64,000 nt of DNA from Candidatus Dormiibacterota bacterium (lineage in GTDB: Bacteria > Chloroflexota > Dormibacteria > Dormibacterales > Dormibacteraceae): positions 62,001 through 126,000 of the forward strand of contig PLJM01000005.1 of the NCBI GenBank assembly GCA_003139695.1, read 5' to 3'. A program made the position numbers and the translations under genes. The notes beneath the pieces are model-generated. The model saw nothing but the letters and a program-made list of their open reading frames with translations. It was not told where the DNA came from and did not search any database. This document shows positions 8,661-17,259 of the stretch, piece by piece. Positions within the stretch are counted from its first letter, which is position 1. Every line of letters starts with the position of its first letter.

Positions 8661-9029
8661 GTGTTGGCGACCTCTGACGGTATTCGGCCAGGCCTCGAAG
8701 GGCGCGTGGAACGCGTGGTCGAGGGCGATCTCATCACCAAACACGTGGGCGGGCAGGGCACCTTCGCCACCCCCGCGATGATCGGCCTGATGGAATGGGC
8801 CAGCCACAAAGCGCTTGCTGGCCTGCTTCCAGAAGACGAGACCACAGTGGGCTATGAGGTGCACGTCCGCCATCTCGCTCCGGCGAAGCCGGGCACCACC
8901 GTGGTCGCGACCAGCAAGCTGACCGAGGTCAAGGGCAACAAGCTCTACTTCGACGTGGAGTGTCACCAGGGCGACAAGCTGCTGGGGTCAGGCACCCACA
9001 AGCGAGCTATAGTCCCGGCCGACTTCTAG
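8661..9029 (+). CDS. Hotdog thioesterase, fluoroacetyl-CoA thioesterase (FlK)-like
   Basis: A 122-residue single hotdog domain. The motif 'ATPAMIGLMEWAS' supplies Thr and Glu, and 'HVRHLAPAKPG' supplies His, matching the Thr-Glu-His triad described for FlK; most relatives act on ordinary acyl-CoAs and there is no sign here of fluoroacetate metabolism. The start is GTG, 14 nt from the galU ATG. A family-3 palindromic repeat begins right after the stop. Confidence 0.83.
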   Translation: MLATSDGIRPGLEGRVERVVEGDLITKHVGGQGTFATPAMIGLMEWASHKALAGLLPEDETTVGYEVHVRHLAPAKPGTTVVATSKLTEVKGNKLYFDVECHQGDKLLGSGTHKRAIVPADF

Positions 9030-9031
9030 TT

Positions 9032-9092
9032 GGAGGGGGACGTCCCCCCTGAGGCATCGGGCCTGGCCAAGCCAGATTCCGATGCACCCCCT
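9032..9092 (+). repeat. Palindromic repeat family 3, copy 1
   Basis: A GGGGGACGTCCCCCCT palindrome followed by a second inverted pair (GCATCGGGCCTGGC / GCCAGATTCCGATGC) and a terminal CCCCCT. Related copies are at 41843-41902 and, inverted, at 52843-52904. It begins 2 nt after the thioesterase stop and ends at the stop of the small minus-strand gene, so it could terminate transcription from either side. Confidence 0.75.
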
Positions 9093-9252
9093 AGGTTTTC
9101 TTCGCTTTCTTTTTTCGCTTATCTGCGAGGTGCAGGGCGAGCTTCTTCAAGCCCGGGTTCACCGCGATCACCTTGGGTGGCTGCGACTTCTTGTCCCGCG
9201 CCTTGGTCCGTGCGCTCTCCCGCGGAGCGATTCGTTCGAGATCGTCGCCCAT
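9091..9252 (-). CDS. Small lysine-rich protein, 53 residues
   Basis: ATG at 9252 opens a frame of 53 codons ending TAG at 9091. The product starts MGDDLERIAPRES, has a middle 'PPKVIAVNPGLKKLALHLAD' and ends in a strongly basic 'KRKKKAKKT' tail. The family is not recognised. Support comes from protein-like composition, a bounded frame in otherwise empty sequence, and a TACCAT box 10 nt upstream of the ATG. A nucleic-acid or ribosome-binding role would fit the charge but is only a guess. Confidence 0.5.
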   Translation of the reverse strand: MGDDLERIAPRESARTKARDKKSQPPKVIAVNPGLKKLALHLADKRKKKAKKT

Positions 9253-9297
9253 AGCTCAGATGATGGTAGAGGCGCGCAATTTAGAATTGATGGCGCG

Positions 9298-10281
<984 letters not shown>

Positions 10282-10352
10282 CCACCTCGACGGTGTGCGT
10301 GTACGCTGGGGACCACGTTCCAGGCAACCAACTAACTGGTGGGGGTATACGG

Positions 10353-10580
10353 ATGAAGGCCTATGTCCTGATCAACGCATCGCCCGGACGCGCGCTCGAA
10401 GTCGCCAAGAAGATGGAGGGGGTCGGCGGGATCACCGCTGCGGACGCGATCACGGGCGAGTACGACGTGATCGCCGTCTGCGAAGCCCCTGACGTGAACT
10501 CGATCGGATCGCTCATCGTCGACAAGATCCAAAAAATCGATGGAGTGTTCAAGACCGTGACCTGCTTGGCGGTGAAGTAA
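10353..10580 (+). CDS. Stand-alone Lrp/AsnC ligand-binding (RAM) domain protein
   Basis: A 75-residue protein that is entirely the C-terminal RAM/ACT-like domain of Lrp/AsnC regulators: 'AYVLINASPGRALEVAKKM', 'AITGEYDVIAVCEAPD', 'GVFKTVTCLAV'. It has no DNA-binding helix-turn-helix. ATG at 10353 is preceded at 8 nt by GGTGGGGG, a good ribosome site. Such stand-alone RAM proteins assemble into rings and bind amino acids. Its position 71 nt downstream of a threonine dehydratase that lacks its own ACT domain suggests an allosteric partner for that enzyme (inference). Confidence 0.88.
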   Translation: MKAYVLINASPGRALEVAKKMEGVGGITAADAITGEYDVIAVCEAPDVNSIGSLIVDKIQKIDGVFKTVTCLAVK

Positions 10581-10604
10581 CTCCTAAAAAATCAGCAGGT
10601 GGCT

Positions 10605-10780
10605 TGAAGGCCGGATTTACTCCGGCCGTCACCAAATCGCGCCGCTTCCAGGCGCCTCCCATCGTCGTCAGGAGCGGTGGGGGTCCCGCGGGGGAGGCCT
10701 GACTCCCCGCGCCTTGGCGCCTCACATCGTCGCTAGGGGGGTGGGGGTTCCGCGGGGGAGGCCTCCTTCCCCCGCGCCTT
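10605..10780 (+). repeat. Interspersed repeat family 1, copies B and C (tandem)
   Basis: A full copy at 10605-10715 matches the 3205 copy; a second, 5'-truncated copy at 10716-10780 repeats the GGCGCCTC..ATCGTCG and GGTGGGGGT..CCGCGGGGGAGGCC parts. The last 48 bp of the truncated copy are read, on the minus strand, as the C-terminal codons and stop of the epimerase gene. Confidence 0.82.
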
Positions 10781-11683
10781 TGGCCGGTCGGCCATACCGG
10801 CGATGTAAGTGGCCATGCGGGGCAACTCCTGCTCGAAGCTGCCCACCGACGGTGACCACGTGAGCTCCCGGCGAGAGTGGGAGTCGTCGTAGAAATGAGG
10901 CTTGGCGAGCACATCCACGGCGTAGATGCCCGGCCACACCACCGCACCTCGCGCCGTCACGGCCTCGGTCGCCAGCGCTTTCAGGTAGGCGAGGTCGTAA
11001 GGCATCGAGGAGATGTCCGGCTCGATTCCAACCGACCTCGCCGCCAGACCGGCGAGCTCTCGCCAGGTGGCATCGAAGCCCGCAACGAGGTAGCTGTGCC
11101 CGGGCCGGCCGCGGTCAGCCGCGGCGAGGCAGGCGCGCCCGACGTCGCCCGCTGAAACAAAGGTCTGCAGGCTCCGGCCGCCGCCGGGCAGCCACAACCG
11201 GCCCTTGACGAGCGCACCGAGCAGGCGTGGCAGGATCCAGTTCTCGCCCGCGCCGAACACGCGCGCGGGTCGGAGGGTCACGACCTCGAGATCCTGCGCG
11301 GCTTTGAGGAACCATTGTTCCTCGAACAGCTTCAGCCGTTCGAAGGCATGGACCGGGTGCACCCTGGTCCTCTCGGTGACGCGGGCCGAGTGGTCAGGTC
11401 CGAACACGTCGGCGGTCGACACATAGACGATCCGCCGCACGCGAGCACGACGCGCTGCTTCGATCAGGCGCTTGAACAGAGGCGGGATGGCCTTTCGGTA
11501 GCGAAGCTTGCGCGCTGGAGGCCAGGTCTCGGCACATATATGCATGACGTCGATGCCGGTAAGCGCGTCGTTCAGCGTTTCGTCATCGGCATCTGCATTC
11601 AGAGCTATGACCGGCACATCGGCGGCCAGAGCGTGCGTGACGTGGTCGCCGAGAAACTCGCCCGCGCCGATGACCAGATGCAA
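10733..11683 (-). CDS. NAD(P)-dependent epimerase/dehydratase (extended SDR-like)
   Basis: A 316-residue Rossmann protein: 'VIGAGEFLGDHV' at the N-terminus is the dinucleotide loop, 'IVYVSTADVFG' the strand-4 motif, and 'RPARVFGAGENW' a substrate-side element of nucleotide-sugar or 3-beta-HSD-like enzymes. The usual catalytic Y-x3-K appears as F-E-R-L-K in 'VHAFERLKLFEEQ', so the catalytic Tyr is replaced by Phe, which may mean altered or lost activity. The final ~15 residues (KARGKEASPAEPPPP) are encoded by a family-1 repeat. The start is TTG, 34 nt after the plsC stop on the same strand. Confidence 0.8.
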   Translation of the reverse strand: MHLVIGAGEFLGDHVTHALAADVPVIALNADADDETLNDALTGIDVMHICAETWPPARKLRYRKAIPPLFKRLIEAARRARVRRIVYVSTADVFGPDHSARVTERTRVHPVHAFERLKLFEEQWFLKAAQDLEVVTLRPARVFGAGENWILPRLLGALVKGRLWLPGGGRSLQTFVSAGDVGRACLAAADRGRPGHSYLVAGFDATWRELAGLAARSVGIEPDISSMPYDLAYLKALATEAVTARGAVVWPGIYAVDVLAKPHFYDDSHSRRELTWSPSVGSFEQELPRMATYIAGMADRPKARGKEASPAEPPPP

Positions 11684-11717
11684 AGCTCCCGGATACTAGC
11701 GTTTGCGTCTCTGGCCT

Positions 11718-12311
11718 TCATGCGCGCCTTCGCTGCAGACCCTTCGTGAGAGCACGCTGGACCCTCTCGACCACCTGCCCGACTCTCTGGCTCAACGACC
11801 ACCAGGCGGGCGGGTCCGGGTGGATCGGCGGGCCGATCGAAACGTCGACGCGGCTGAACGGCCGCAGGACATCGGTCCCGCGAACGACTACGGGACATAT
11901 GGACACACCGGCCTGGAGAGCGAAATGCCCTATGCCAACCTTGAGAGGACGAAGGGCGCGACCGCGTGAGTAACGACCTTCAGGAAACATCAGCACGACG
12001 CCACCTCGCGCGAGGATCTGATAGACGGTTCGCAGCCCAGCCTCGTCGAGCTGGCCCTGGTGTGGTGAGATCGGAAAGACTCCGATCAGCGGCAGCAGGC
12101 GGCGCTTCCAGGCGCGGTTGAAGACGGTCTCGCGCTTAGCCATCGTGTAGATCAGGGGCGCTTCCGGAAAGAACGGGATGATGAAGGCCGCGTCAAACCA
12201 GGCCTGATGGTTGGCGGCGATTATGTAGGGCGGCGGCGGGATGTTCTCGAGCCCGGTGAAGGTGACGCGGAAGATCTTTGGCACCAGCCAGCGCACGAAA
12301 CGGCGAACCAT
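11718..12311 (-). CDS. plsC: 1-acyl-sn-glycerol-3-phosphate acyltransferase family protein
   Basis: A 197-residue acyltransferase that esterifies lysophosphatidate to phosphatidate at the membrane. It shows the two diagnostic blocks: 'NHQAWFDAAF' (NHx4D catalytic motif, residues ~34-40) and 'MFPEGRYSRG' (acyl acceptor binding, ~105). N-terminal 'MVRRFVRWLVPKIF' is amphipathic. Whether it is the main PlsC or a paralogue for another acceptor cannot be told. It may be co-transcribed with the epimerase gene downstream. Confidence 0.88.
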   Translation of the reverse strand: MVRRFVRWLVPKIFRVTFTGLENIPPPPYIIAANHQAWFDAAFIIPFFPEAPLIYTMAKRETVFNRAWKRRLLPLIGVFPISPHQGQLDEAGLRTVYQILARGGVVLMFPEGRYSRGRALRPLKVGIGHFALQAGVSICPVVVRGTDVLRPFSRVDVSIGPPIHPDPPAWWSLSQRVGQVVERVQRALTKGLQRRRA

Positions 12312-12420
12312 CCGGTACGTGCGTGGCGGCTGTTGCGGGTCCGGATGGACGAGAGGGTCAAGCGGGGCGTCGACGAGCGCTCGGTATTCGGGGCCCGTAT
12401 ACGACTTATGTTGTCGCTCT

Positions 12421-13305
12421 TCAGGCGAGGAAATGATCCAGAACCCGGTTGAACTCCTCAGGCCGCTCCGCCTGAGGAGTGTGTCCGGCGCCCTCCAAAA
12501 CTGCCAGCCGCGATTGCGGGATCAACCTGTGCGCATTGGCCGCATGAGCCAAAGGAAAGAGCGGGTCGTTGTCGCCCCAGATCAGCTGTACCGGCACTTT
12601 GATCTCCACAAGCCTCTTCGACAGGTCGTGGTCGGCGTCCAGCAAGGCCTTGGGCGTTACCAGCGAGCGGATGGTGGCCAGATAGGCATCCGGGTAGCCC
12701 TCTGCAGCGTAGAGCTCGCGTAGGTTCGCGAAGTAGTCGTCGTCCATGGTCCGGTCCAGGTCGCCCTTGGCGCCGACGTATCGGGCGGCGATGCGACGAA
12801 TGACCCGCCGAGGCGCCAGTCGAACCGCATCTCCGGCCACCTTCATGAACGCCTCGCCCAGCCGAGGCAGGGTCAGCAATCCATATGAGAGTTGAACGTT
12901 CGGTCGTCCCAGGCCCAACGCGTTCACGAGCACCAGCTTGCGAACCCTTTTGGGGTGCTCGAGCGCCAGCTCCAGGGCGATACGGCCTCCGAGCGAGGCG
13001 CCGACGACAGCGGCCGATCGCAAGCCCCGATCGTCCATGTAGCGCTCGATGAACCGGGTGAAGTAAGCGACGCCATAACGAGCGCGGGGCTTTTCGGTCC
13101 TCCCAAAGCCTGGGAGGTCGGGGGCATACACACGATGGCGTGTCGCAGCGTGCTCGAGGTTGAAACGCCATTCCATGTAGCCCGAGGAGCCGAGCCCGTG
13201 AATGAAGATGACCGGTGTACCACGACCGCCGTGCAGGTGATGCACCCTCAGCGAGCCCAGCTGAATCACCTCGGCATGCAGCCTCTTCGGCGGGCGATTC
13301 ATCAC
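12421..13305 (-). CDS. Alpha/beta-fold hydrolase
   Basis: A 294-residue hydrolase with oxyanion motif 'FIHGLGSSG', nucleophile elbow 'VVGASLGGR' (Ser), acid 'WGDNDPLFP' (Asp) and 'GAGHTPQAERP' (His). It resembles the 2-hydroxymuconate-semialdehyde hydrolase/lipase-like group; substrate unknown. It starts at GTG 13305 or ATG 13302, 7 nt past the stop of the S51-type peptidase gene on the same strand, so these two are probably one operon. Confidence 0.87.
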   Translation of the reverse strand: MMNRPPKRLHAEVIQLGSLRVHHLHGGRGTPVIFIHGLGSSGYMEWRFNLEHAATRHRVYAPDLPGFGRTEKPRARYGVAYFTRFIERYMDDRGLRSAAVVGASLGGRIALELALEHPKRVRKLVLVNALGLGRPNVQLSYGLLTLPRLGEAFMKVAGDAVRLAPRRVIRRIAARYVGAKGDLDRTMDDDYFANLRELYAAEGYPDAYLATIRSLVTPKALLDADHDLSKRLVEIKVPVQLIWGDNDPLFPLAHAANAHRLIPQSRLAVLEGAGHTPQAERPEEFNRVLDHFLA

Positions 13306-13312
13306 CGGGAGA

Positions 13313-14032
13313 TCACTCTTTTGGAAGCATACGTGCGGGCGGACGCACTCCAGTCACTCGCTGTCCGGACGTGAACCGCGCGACCTTTGTTCCGTTGACC
13401 ACGGTGACTGCGCCCGGGCCCGCGGCCAGCCACGCGAAGCCGTCCCAAACCGCTGCGCTCCGTTCATCGACGCCGAGAAGGCACAGGTCCGGGGCGGCTC
13501 CTTGTGCGGATTCGATCCACTTGTGTCCGAAGGTGTCGAAATGCGGCAACACCGCCGTCGTCGCCACCAGGCCGAGGCCGGGGGCGGGGCGGCGATTGAC
13601 GTGATTTGGCCATTTCGCACGGATGAGCGTGTCGCTGCACAACGCCATCGCCCCCGCCGACGAGCCGGCAAGCGCAGCTCCGTCGCGCCATGCCTCGAAC
13701 ATTGCACCCCACACCTCTGAGCCTCGCAGGACCTCCGCAACCCACCCTGGATCGCCGCCGACCAGGTAGAAGAGTCCGCCGGTGCGGGCGCGCTCGGCCA
13801 GGGCGCCGGACTTCGCGTCAGCACGCGTCAGCACCGGCAGCTCTTCGAGCTCGACGCCGAATTGGCGAAACCAGGCCTTGGCTTGTACGACAGACTGCTC
13901 CGGCTTCTGGCGCGCGGCTGCGGTCGGTACGACGAAGGCGGGACCAGGCTTTGCGGCGGCCGCGAGCAGGCGGTCCTGCTCCTCGTTGCCGGGGTTGAAC
14001 TCATCGCCCCCGACAAGGGCAAGCATTCCCAT
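13313..14032 (-). CDS. Peptidase S51 / cyanophycinase-like type 1 glutamine amidotransferase fold protein
   Basis: About 239 residues. 'LAGSSAGAMAL' holds the nucleophilic Ser of the S51 family (G-x-S-A-G-A), 'GGLFYLVGGDPGW' is the typical preceding strand, and 'VLPHFDTFGH' carries the likely catalytic His. The family includes peptidase E (Asp-X dipeptides) and cyanophycinase. I start at ATG 14032 (MGMLALVGG); ATG 14026 and 14044 are possible. A TATGCT box lies 7 nt upstream of 14032, overlapping the gltX box on the other strand. Confidence 0.82.
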   Translation of the reverse strand: MGMLALVGGDEFNPGNEEQDRLLAAAAKPGPAFVVPTAAARQKPEQSVVQAKAWFRQFGVELEELPVLTRADAKSGALAERARTGGLFYLVGGDPGWVAEVLRGSEVWGAMFEAWRDGAALAGSSAGAMALCSDTLIRAKWPNHVNRRPAPGLGLVATTAVLPHFDTFGHKWIESAQGAAPDLCLLGVDERSAAVWDGFAWLAAGPGAVTVVNGTKVARFTSGQRVTGVRPPARMLPKE

Positions 14033-14050
14033 TGTCCGTAGCATATGGCG
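14033..14050. promoter_or_regulatory. Symmetrical divergent promoter between S51-type gene and gltX
   Basis: The heptamer TAGCATA (14039-14045) reads as TAGCAT toward gltX and TATGCT toward the S51-type gene. The spacing to GTG 14051 (6 nt) and to ATG 14032 (7 nt) places both transcription starts at or next to start codons. This is inference from spacing; no start mapping is available. Confidence 0.45.
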
Positions 14051-15445
14051 GTGTCTGAGAAGTCTCCGGTCCGGGTGCGCATCGCGCCCAGCCCCACTGG
14101 GTTCGCCCACCTGGGCACCGCCAGCACCGCCCTGTACAACCTGATTTTCGCCCGCGCCAACGGCGGGACGTTCGTCCTGCGCATCGACGACACCGACGTG
14201 GGACGAAACCGTCCGGAGTACGAGCAGATCATCTACGAGGGGCTGCATTGGCTCGGCCTCGACTGGGACGAGGGGCCCGACAAGGGCGGCCCCGTCGGCC
14301 CTTACCGGCAATCAGAGCGACTGGATGTCTACAAGGAACATGCCGCTCGCCTGATCGCGGATGGCAAGGCTTACAGGTGCTACTGCACGGCGGAGGAGCT
14401 GGACGCCGAACGGAAACAGGCACAGGCGGAAAAGCGCCCTTACAAGTACTCGCGGCGCTGCTTGACAAATCCGCCGCAGGGCCGCAGCGAGTTCACCATT
14501 CGCTTCAACGTGCCCGGCGGCGAAGTGAAGTTCACCGACATGATCCGCGGCGAGATGAGCTTCGACTCCGGGCTCATCGGCGATTTCATCATCATCAAGT
14601 CGGACACCTATCCGACCTACAACTACGCAAGCCCTGTCGACGACGCCACGATGAAGATCACGCACGTGATTCGTGGCGAAGAGCACCTTTCCAACACGCC
14701 CTACCAGCTGATGGTGATCGACGCACTTGGTTATGAGCGTCCACAGGCGTACGCACACATGCCTCTGATCCTTGCCCACGATGGCAGCAAGATGTCCAAG
14801 CGCAAGCACCCCGAGCTCAACCTGATGCTCTATCGCGAGAAGGGCTATTTGCCTGAAGCGTTGCTCAACTACCTGGTCCTCCTCGGATGGAACCCGGGCA
14901 CGTCTCAGGAGATCTTCTCGTTCGATGAGCTGGTGAGGATCTTTTCGTTCGATCGCGTGCAGCACGGCGGCGCTCGATTCGATTGGGACAAGCTCAACTG
15001 GATCAACGGCGAATACATCCGCGCCCTCAGCGACGACGAGCTCGCGCGCAGACTGAAGCCGTTCCTTCCGCAGCTCGACGAGGCGACGATCAGGCGCGCT
15101 GCCCCCGCGCTGAAGACGCGGATCACCAAGCTCGCGGACGCGGTCGATCTGCTGGACTACCTCTGGACCGATCCGCCGCCGCCGTCTCTCGATCAGGACG
15201 CGGCCGGCCGGGTTCGTGCTGCCATGGAGGCTCTCAAAGATGTTGCGTGGGAGCCGCCTGCCGTCCACGATGCGCTCATGACCGTGGTTGAGAAATCGGG
15301 GCTCGGACCAAACAAGACGTTCATGCCGATCCGCCAAGCATTGACGGGAAAGAAGATCTCGCCCCCGATCGACTACACGCTCGCCCTGCTGCCCAAGGAA
15401 GTCGCCCTCTCGCGCCTCGCCAAAGTGGCTGGAGTCTCGGTTTGA
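14045..15445 (+). CDS. gltX: Glutamyl-tRNA synthetase
   Basis: A 466-residue class I synthetase charging tRNA-Glu. The HIGH-type motif is 'PSPTGFAHLGTA' (residues ~15-26) and the KMSKS motif 'SKMSKRKHPE' near residue 249. 'HVIRGEEHLSNTPYQ' is a strongly conserved GluRS block. It may also charge tRNA-Gln in organisms with GatCAB. ATG at 14045 is the formal start, but GTG at 14051 (MSEKSPVRVRIAPSPTG) fits the putative leaderless promoter better. It overlaps lgt by 4 nt, giving translational coupling. Confidence 0.96.
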   Translation: MAVSEKSPVRVRIAPSPTGFAHLGTASTALYNLIFARANGGTFVLRIDDTDVGRNRPEYEQIIYEGLHWLGLDWDEGPDKGGPVGPYRQSERLDVYKEHAARLIADGKAYRCYCTAEELDAERKQAQAEKRPYKYSRRCLTNPPQGRSEFTIRFNVPGGEVKFTDMIRGEMSFDSGLIGDFIIIKSDTYPTYNYASPVDDATMKITHVIRGEEHLSNTPYQLMVIDALGYERPQAYAHMPLILAHDGSKMSKRKHPELNLMLYREKGYLPEALLNYLVLLGWNPGTSQEIFSFDELVRIFSFDRVQHGGARFDWDKLNWINGEYIRALSDDELARRLKPFLPQLDEATIRRAAPALKTRITKLADAVDLLDYLWTDPPPPSLDQDAAGRVRAAMEALKDVAWEPPAVHDALMTVVEKSGLGPNKTFMPIRQALTGKKISPPIDYTLALLPKEVALSRLAKVAGVSV

Positions 15446-16491
15446 TTCCGCTATCGATAGTCATCGACCTGGATCCGAATCTTTTCAAGATCGGTCCTTT
15501 CCTCATCACGTGGCACGGAGTCTTCGCGGTCCTGGGCATCCTTGCCGCCGCGCGCCTGGGGCTGTGGCTCCTGAGCAAGGACGGTGTCAACGTGAGCAAT
15601 GGCGCAGACGGGGTGGCCTGGATGGTGGTGGTCGGGCTGATCGGAGCACGCCTTCTGTACGTGTGGGAGAACTACAAGCTGTTCCAGGGCCAGCTGGGCA
15701 GGATCTTCTTGCTAACCGAGGGAGGCATCAGCCAGTGGGGCGGCCTGTTCGGCGCGATGCTCGGCGCTTACATCTGGGCGCGGCGCGCCGCGATCTCGTA
15801 CTGGAAGGTCATCGACGCAGCCGGGGCGGCGACCATGATCGGCCTTGCGATCGGCCGCGTCGGAGACGTGATCAATGGCGAGCATCACGGCACGCCGACC
15901 AACCTCCCTTGGGGCGTGGAGTACGTCAACCCCAACACCCTTGGTCAGCCTGGCCTGGTGGTCCACCCCGAGGTGGCGTACGAGATGATCCTCACACTGG
16001 TGCTGCTCGGAGCGCTGCTGCCTATTCACCAGCGCCTCAAAGCCCGGCTGCCAGATGGTGCGCTTGGCCTGACCTACCTCGGGTTGTACGGGCTCGGCCG
16101 CTTCTTCCTCAGCTACCTGCGGACCGACCCGGCTGTGTTCGCTGGCCTTCGCCAGGCTCAGCTCGCCTCGATGCTGATGTTCGTGATCGCGGTGGTCGCG
16201 ATCCCAATTCTCGTGAGGCGGCAGACCAGCGCTGTGCATCATGAGCTGGTACTCGAGCCGGCATTCGCACCCGCGGCGAAGCCCTCACACGAGCTCGAGA
16301 CCGCTCCCGAGCCCGAGCCCGAGCCCGCGCCCGCTCCTGCGACCACCTCAGAGGTTGAGCCCGCTTTACCACCTGGGCCGTCTGCTGAATCCGGCGCTCC
16401 CGGGAACCCGGTTCGCCCTCACGCTCCACGCCGGCCGCGAACGAAGACACCACCAAAAATGCCCGAGCCGCCTGACGACCTACCCGGCTGA
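15442..16491 (+). CDS. lgt: Prolipoprotein diacylglyceryl transferase
   Basis: A 349-residue membrane enzyme that transfers diacylglycerol from phosphatidylglycerol to the lipobox Cys of prolipoproteins. About seven hydrophobic segments span residues 10-260. 'WHGVFAVLGILAA' and 'GRVGDVINGEHHG' are the family signature; the position usually Asn in GR-x-GN is Asp here. A Pro/Glu/Ala-rich cytoplasmic tail of ~85 residues ('EPEPEPAPAPA') is longer than in E. coli but common in high-GC bacteria. It starts with TTG inside the gltX stop. A client lipoprotein is encoded at 49247. Confidence 0.93.
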   Translation: MIPLSIVIDLDPNLFKIGPFLITWHGVFAVLGILAAARLGLWLLSKDGVNVSNGADGVAWMVVVGLIGARLLYVWENYKLFQGQLGRIFLLTEGGISQWGGLFGAMLGAYIWARRAAISYWKVIDAAGAATMIGLAIGRVGDVINGEHHGTPTNLPWGVEYVNPNTLGQPGLVVHPEVAYEMILTLVLLGALLPIHQRLKARLPDGALGLTYLGLYGLGRFFLSYLRTDPAVFAGLRQAQLASMLMFVIAVVAIPILVRRQTSAVHHELVLEPAFAPAAKPSHELETAPEPEPEPAPAPATTSEVEPALPPGPSAESGAPGNPVRPHAPRRPRTKTPPKMPEPPDDLPG

Positions 16492-17259
16492 TTGCAGCAG
16501 CTGCTCAGCCAGCGCCGGCGCCTCAGGGTCGTGCTTGAAGTAGACGTGAACCTGCTCGTGTGAGGCGATGGCTGCCCTGACATCGGCGAGCCACGGTTTC
16601 AGCGTGTCGGAGTCATAACCCCGTCGCAGACGGAAATACGCGATCGGCCCGAGCGTCGCAAAAGGCGCGCGCGGCCACTTCTCCTCATCGGTCACGACTA
16701 GAGCGGCTCCATGGGCCCTGAGCGTTCGATAGGTTTCGTCGTCAAACCACGACTCGTGGCGGAACTCCGCCGCGACCGGACGGCCCAGCGCGGACAGCAG
16801 ACCATCGAGCAGACCAATGTTGCGCTGTCGCGCCGGCGGAAACTGCAACAGCACCGGCCCAAGCCGGTCGCCGAGCGGCGCAAGTCGCTCTCCAATGATG
16901 GCTGCGAGCCCGACGCGATCAAACGCGTCGGCCGAGTAGGTGAGACCTCGGTGGGCCTTCATGCAAAAGCGGAACTGCTGATTTGTCCCGCCCGCCCACG
17001 CCGCCAGCGTCGACTCGGGCGGAGTGCGGTAGAAGCTGCCGTTCAGCTCCACGCCATTCAACCTCTGTGAGTAAAACTCGAGCATCCGGCGACCGGGAAG
17101 ATTCGCCGGATAGAAGACGCCTTTCCAGCTCGCATAGCTGAAGCCGGAAGTGCCGGCGTAGAGCGTGCCGCCTATGACCCGATCACCGACGGTACGCGAG
17201 CCGCCACCTTTGGCGCGGCCGATCGCTCGCGCATGACGCGCTCGTGCAGCTGGCCACAC
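16480..17259 (-). CDS. DUF72 family protein
   Basis: TIM-barrel-like DUF72 protein of about 245 residues from the family-like start 'YAGTSGFSYASWKGVFYP'. Further DUF72 blocks are 'VELNGSFYRTP', 'FCMKAHRGLTYS', 'GPVLLQFPP' and 'VYFKHDPEAPALAEQL'. Biochemical function is not established for the family. The start is problematic: no ATG, GTG or TTG lies near the conserved N-terminus; the nearest in-frame GTG is at 17259, inside rlmN, so translation is probably coupled to rlmN, or a non-standard start is used. The 3' end overlaps lgt by 12 nt (convergent). Confidence 0.85.
   Translation of the reverse strand: MWPAARARHARAIGRAKGGGSRTVGDRVIGGTLYAGTSGFSYASWKGVFYPANLPGRRMLEFYSQRLNGVELNGSFYRTPPESTLAAWAGGTNQQFRFCMKAHRGLTYSADAFDRVGLAAIIGERLAPLGDRLGPVLLQFPPARQRNIGLLDGLLSALGRPVAAEFRHESWFDDETYRTLRAHGAALVVTDEEKWPRAPFATLGPIAYFRLRRGYDSDTLKPWLADVRAAIASHEQVHVYFKHDPEAPALAEQLLQSAG

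Noticed and set aside
8661-9029. Fluoroacetate resistance function for the thioesterase
   Set aside because: The Thr-Glu-His pattern fits the FlK fold, but most FlK-like proteins are general acyl-CoA thioesterases and nothing nearby concerns organofluorine.
14312-15337. 341-codon minus-strand frame across gltX
   Set aside because: Shadow of gltX; the plus-strand product has HIGH and KMSKS motifs and normal length.
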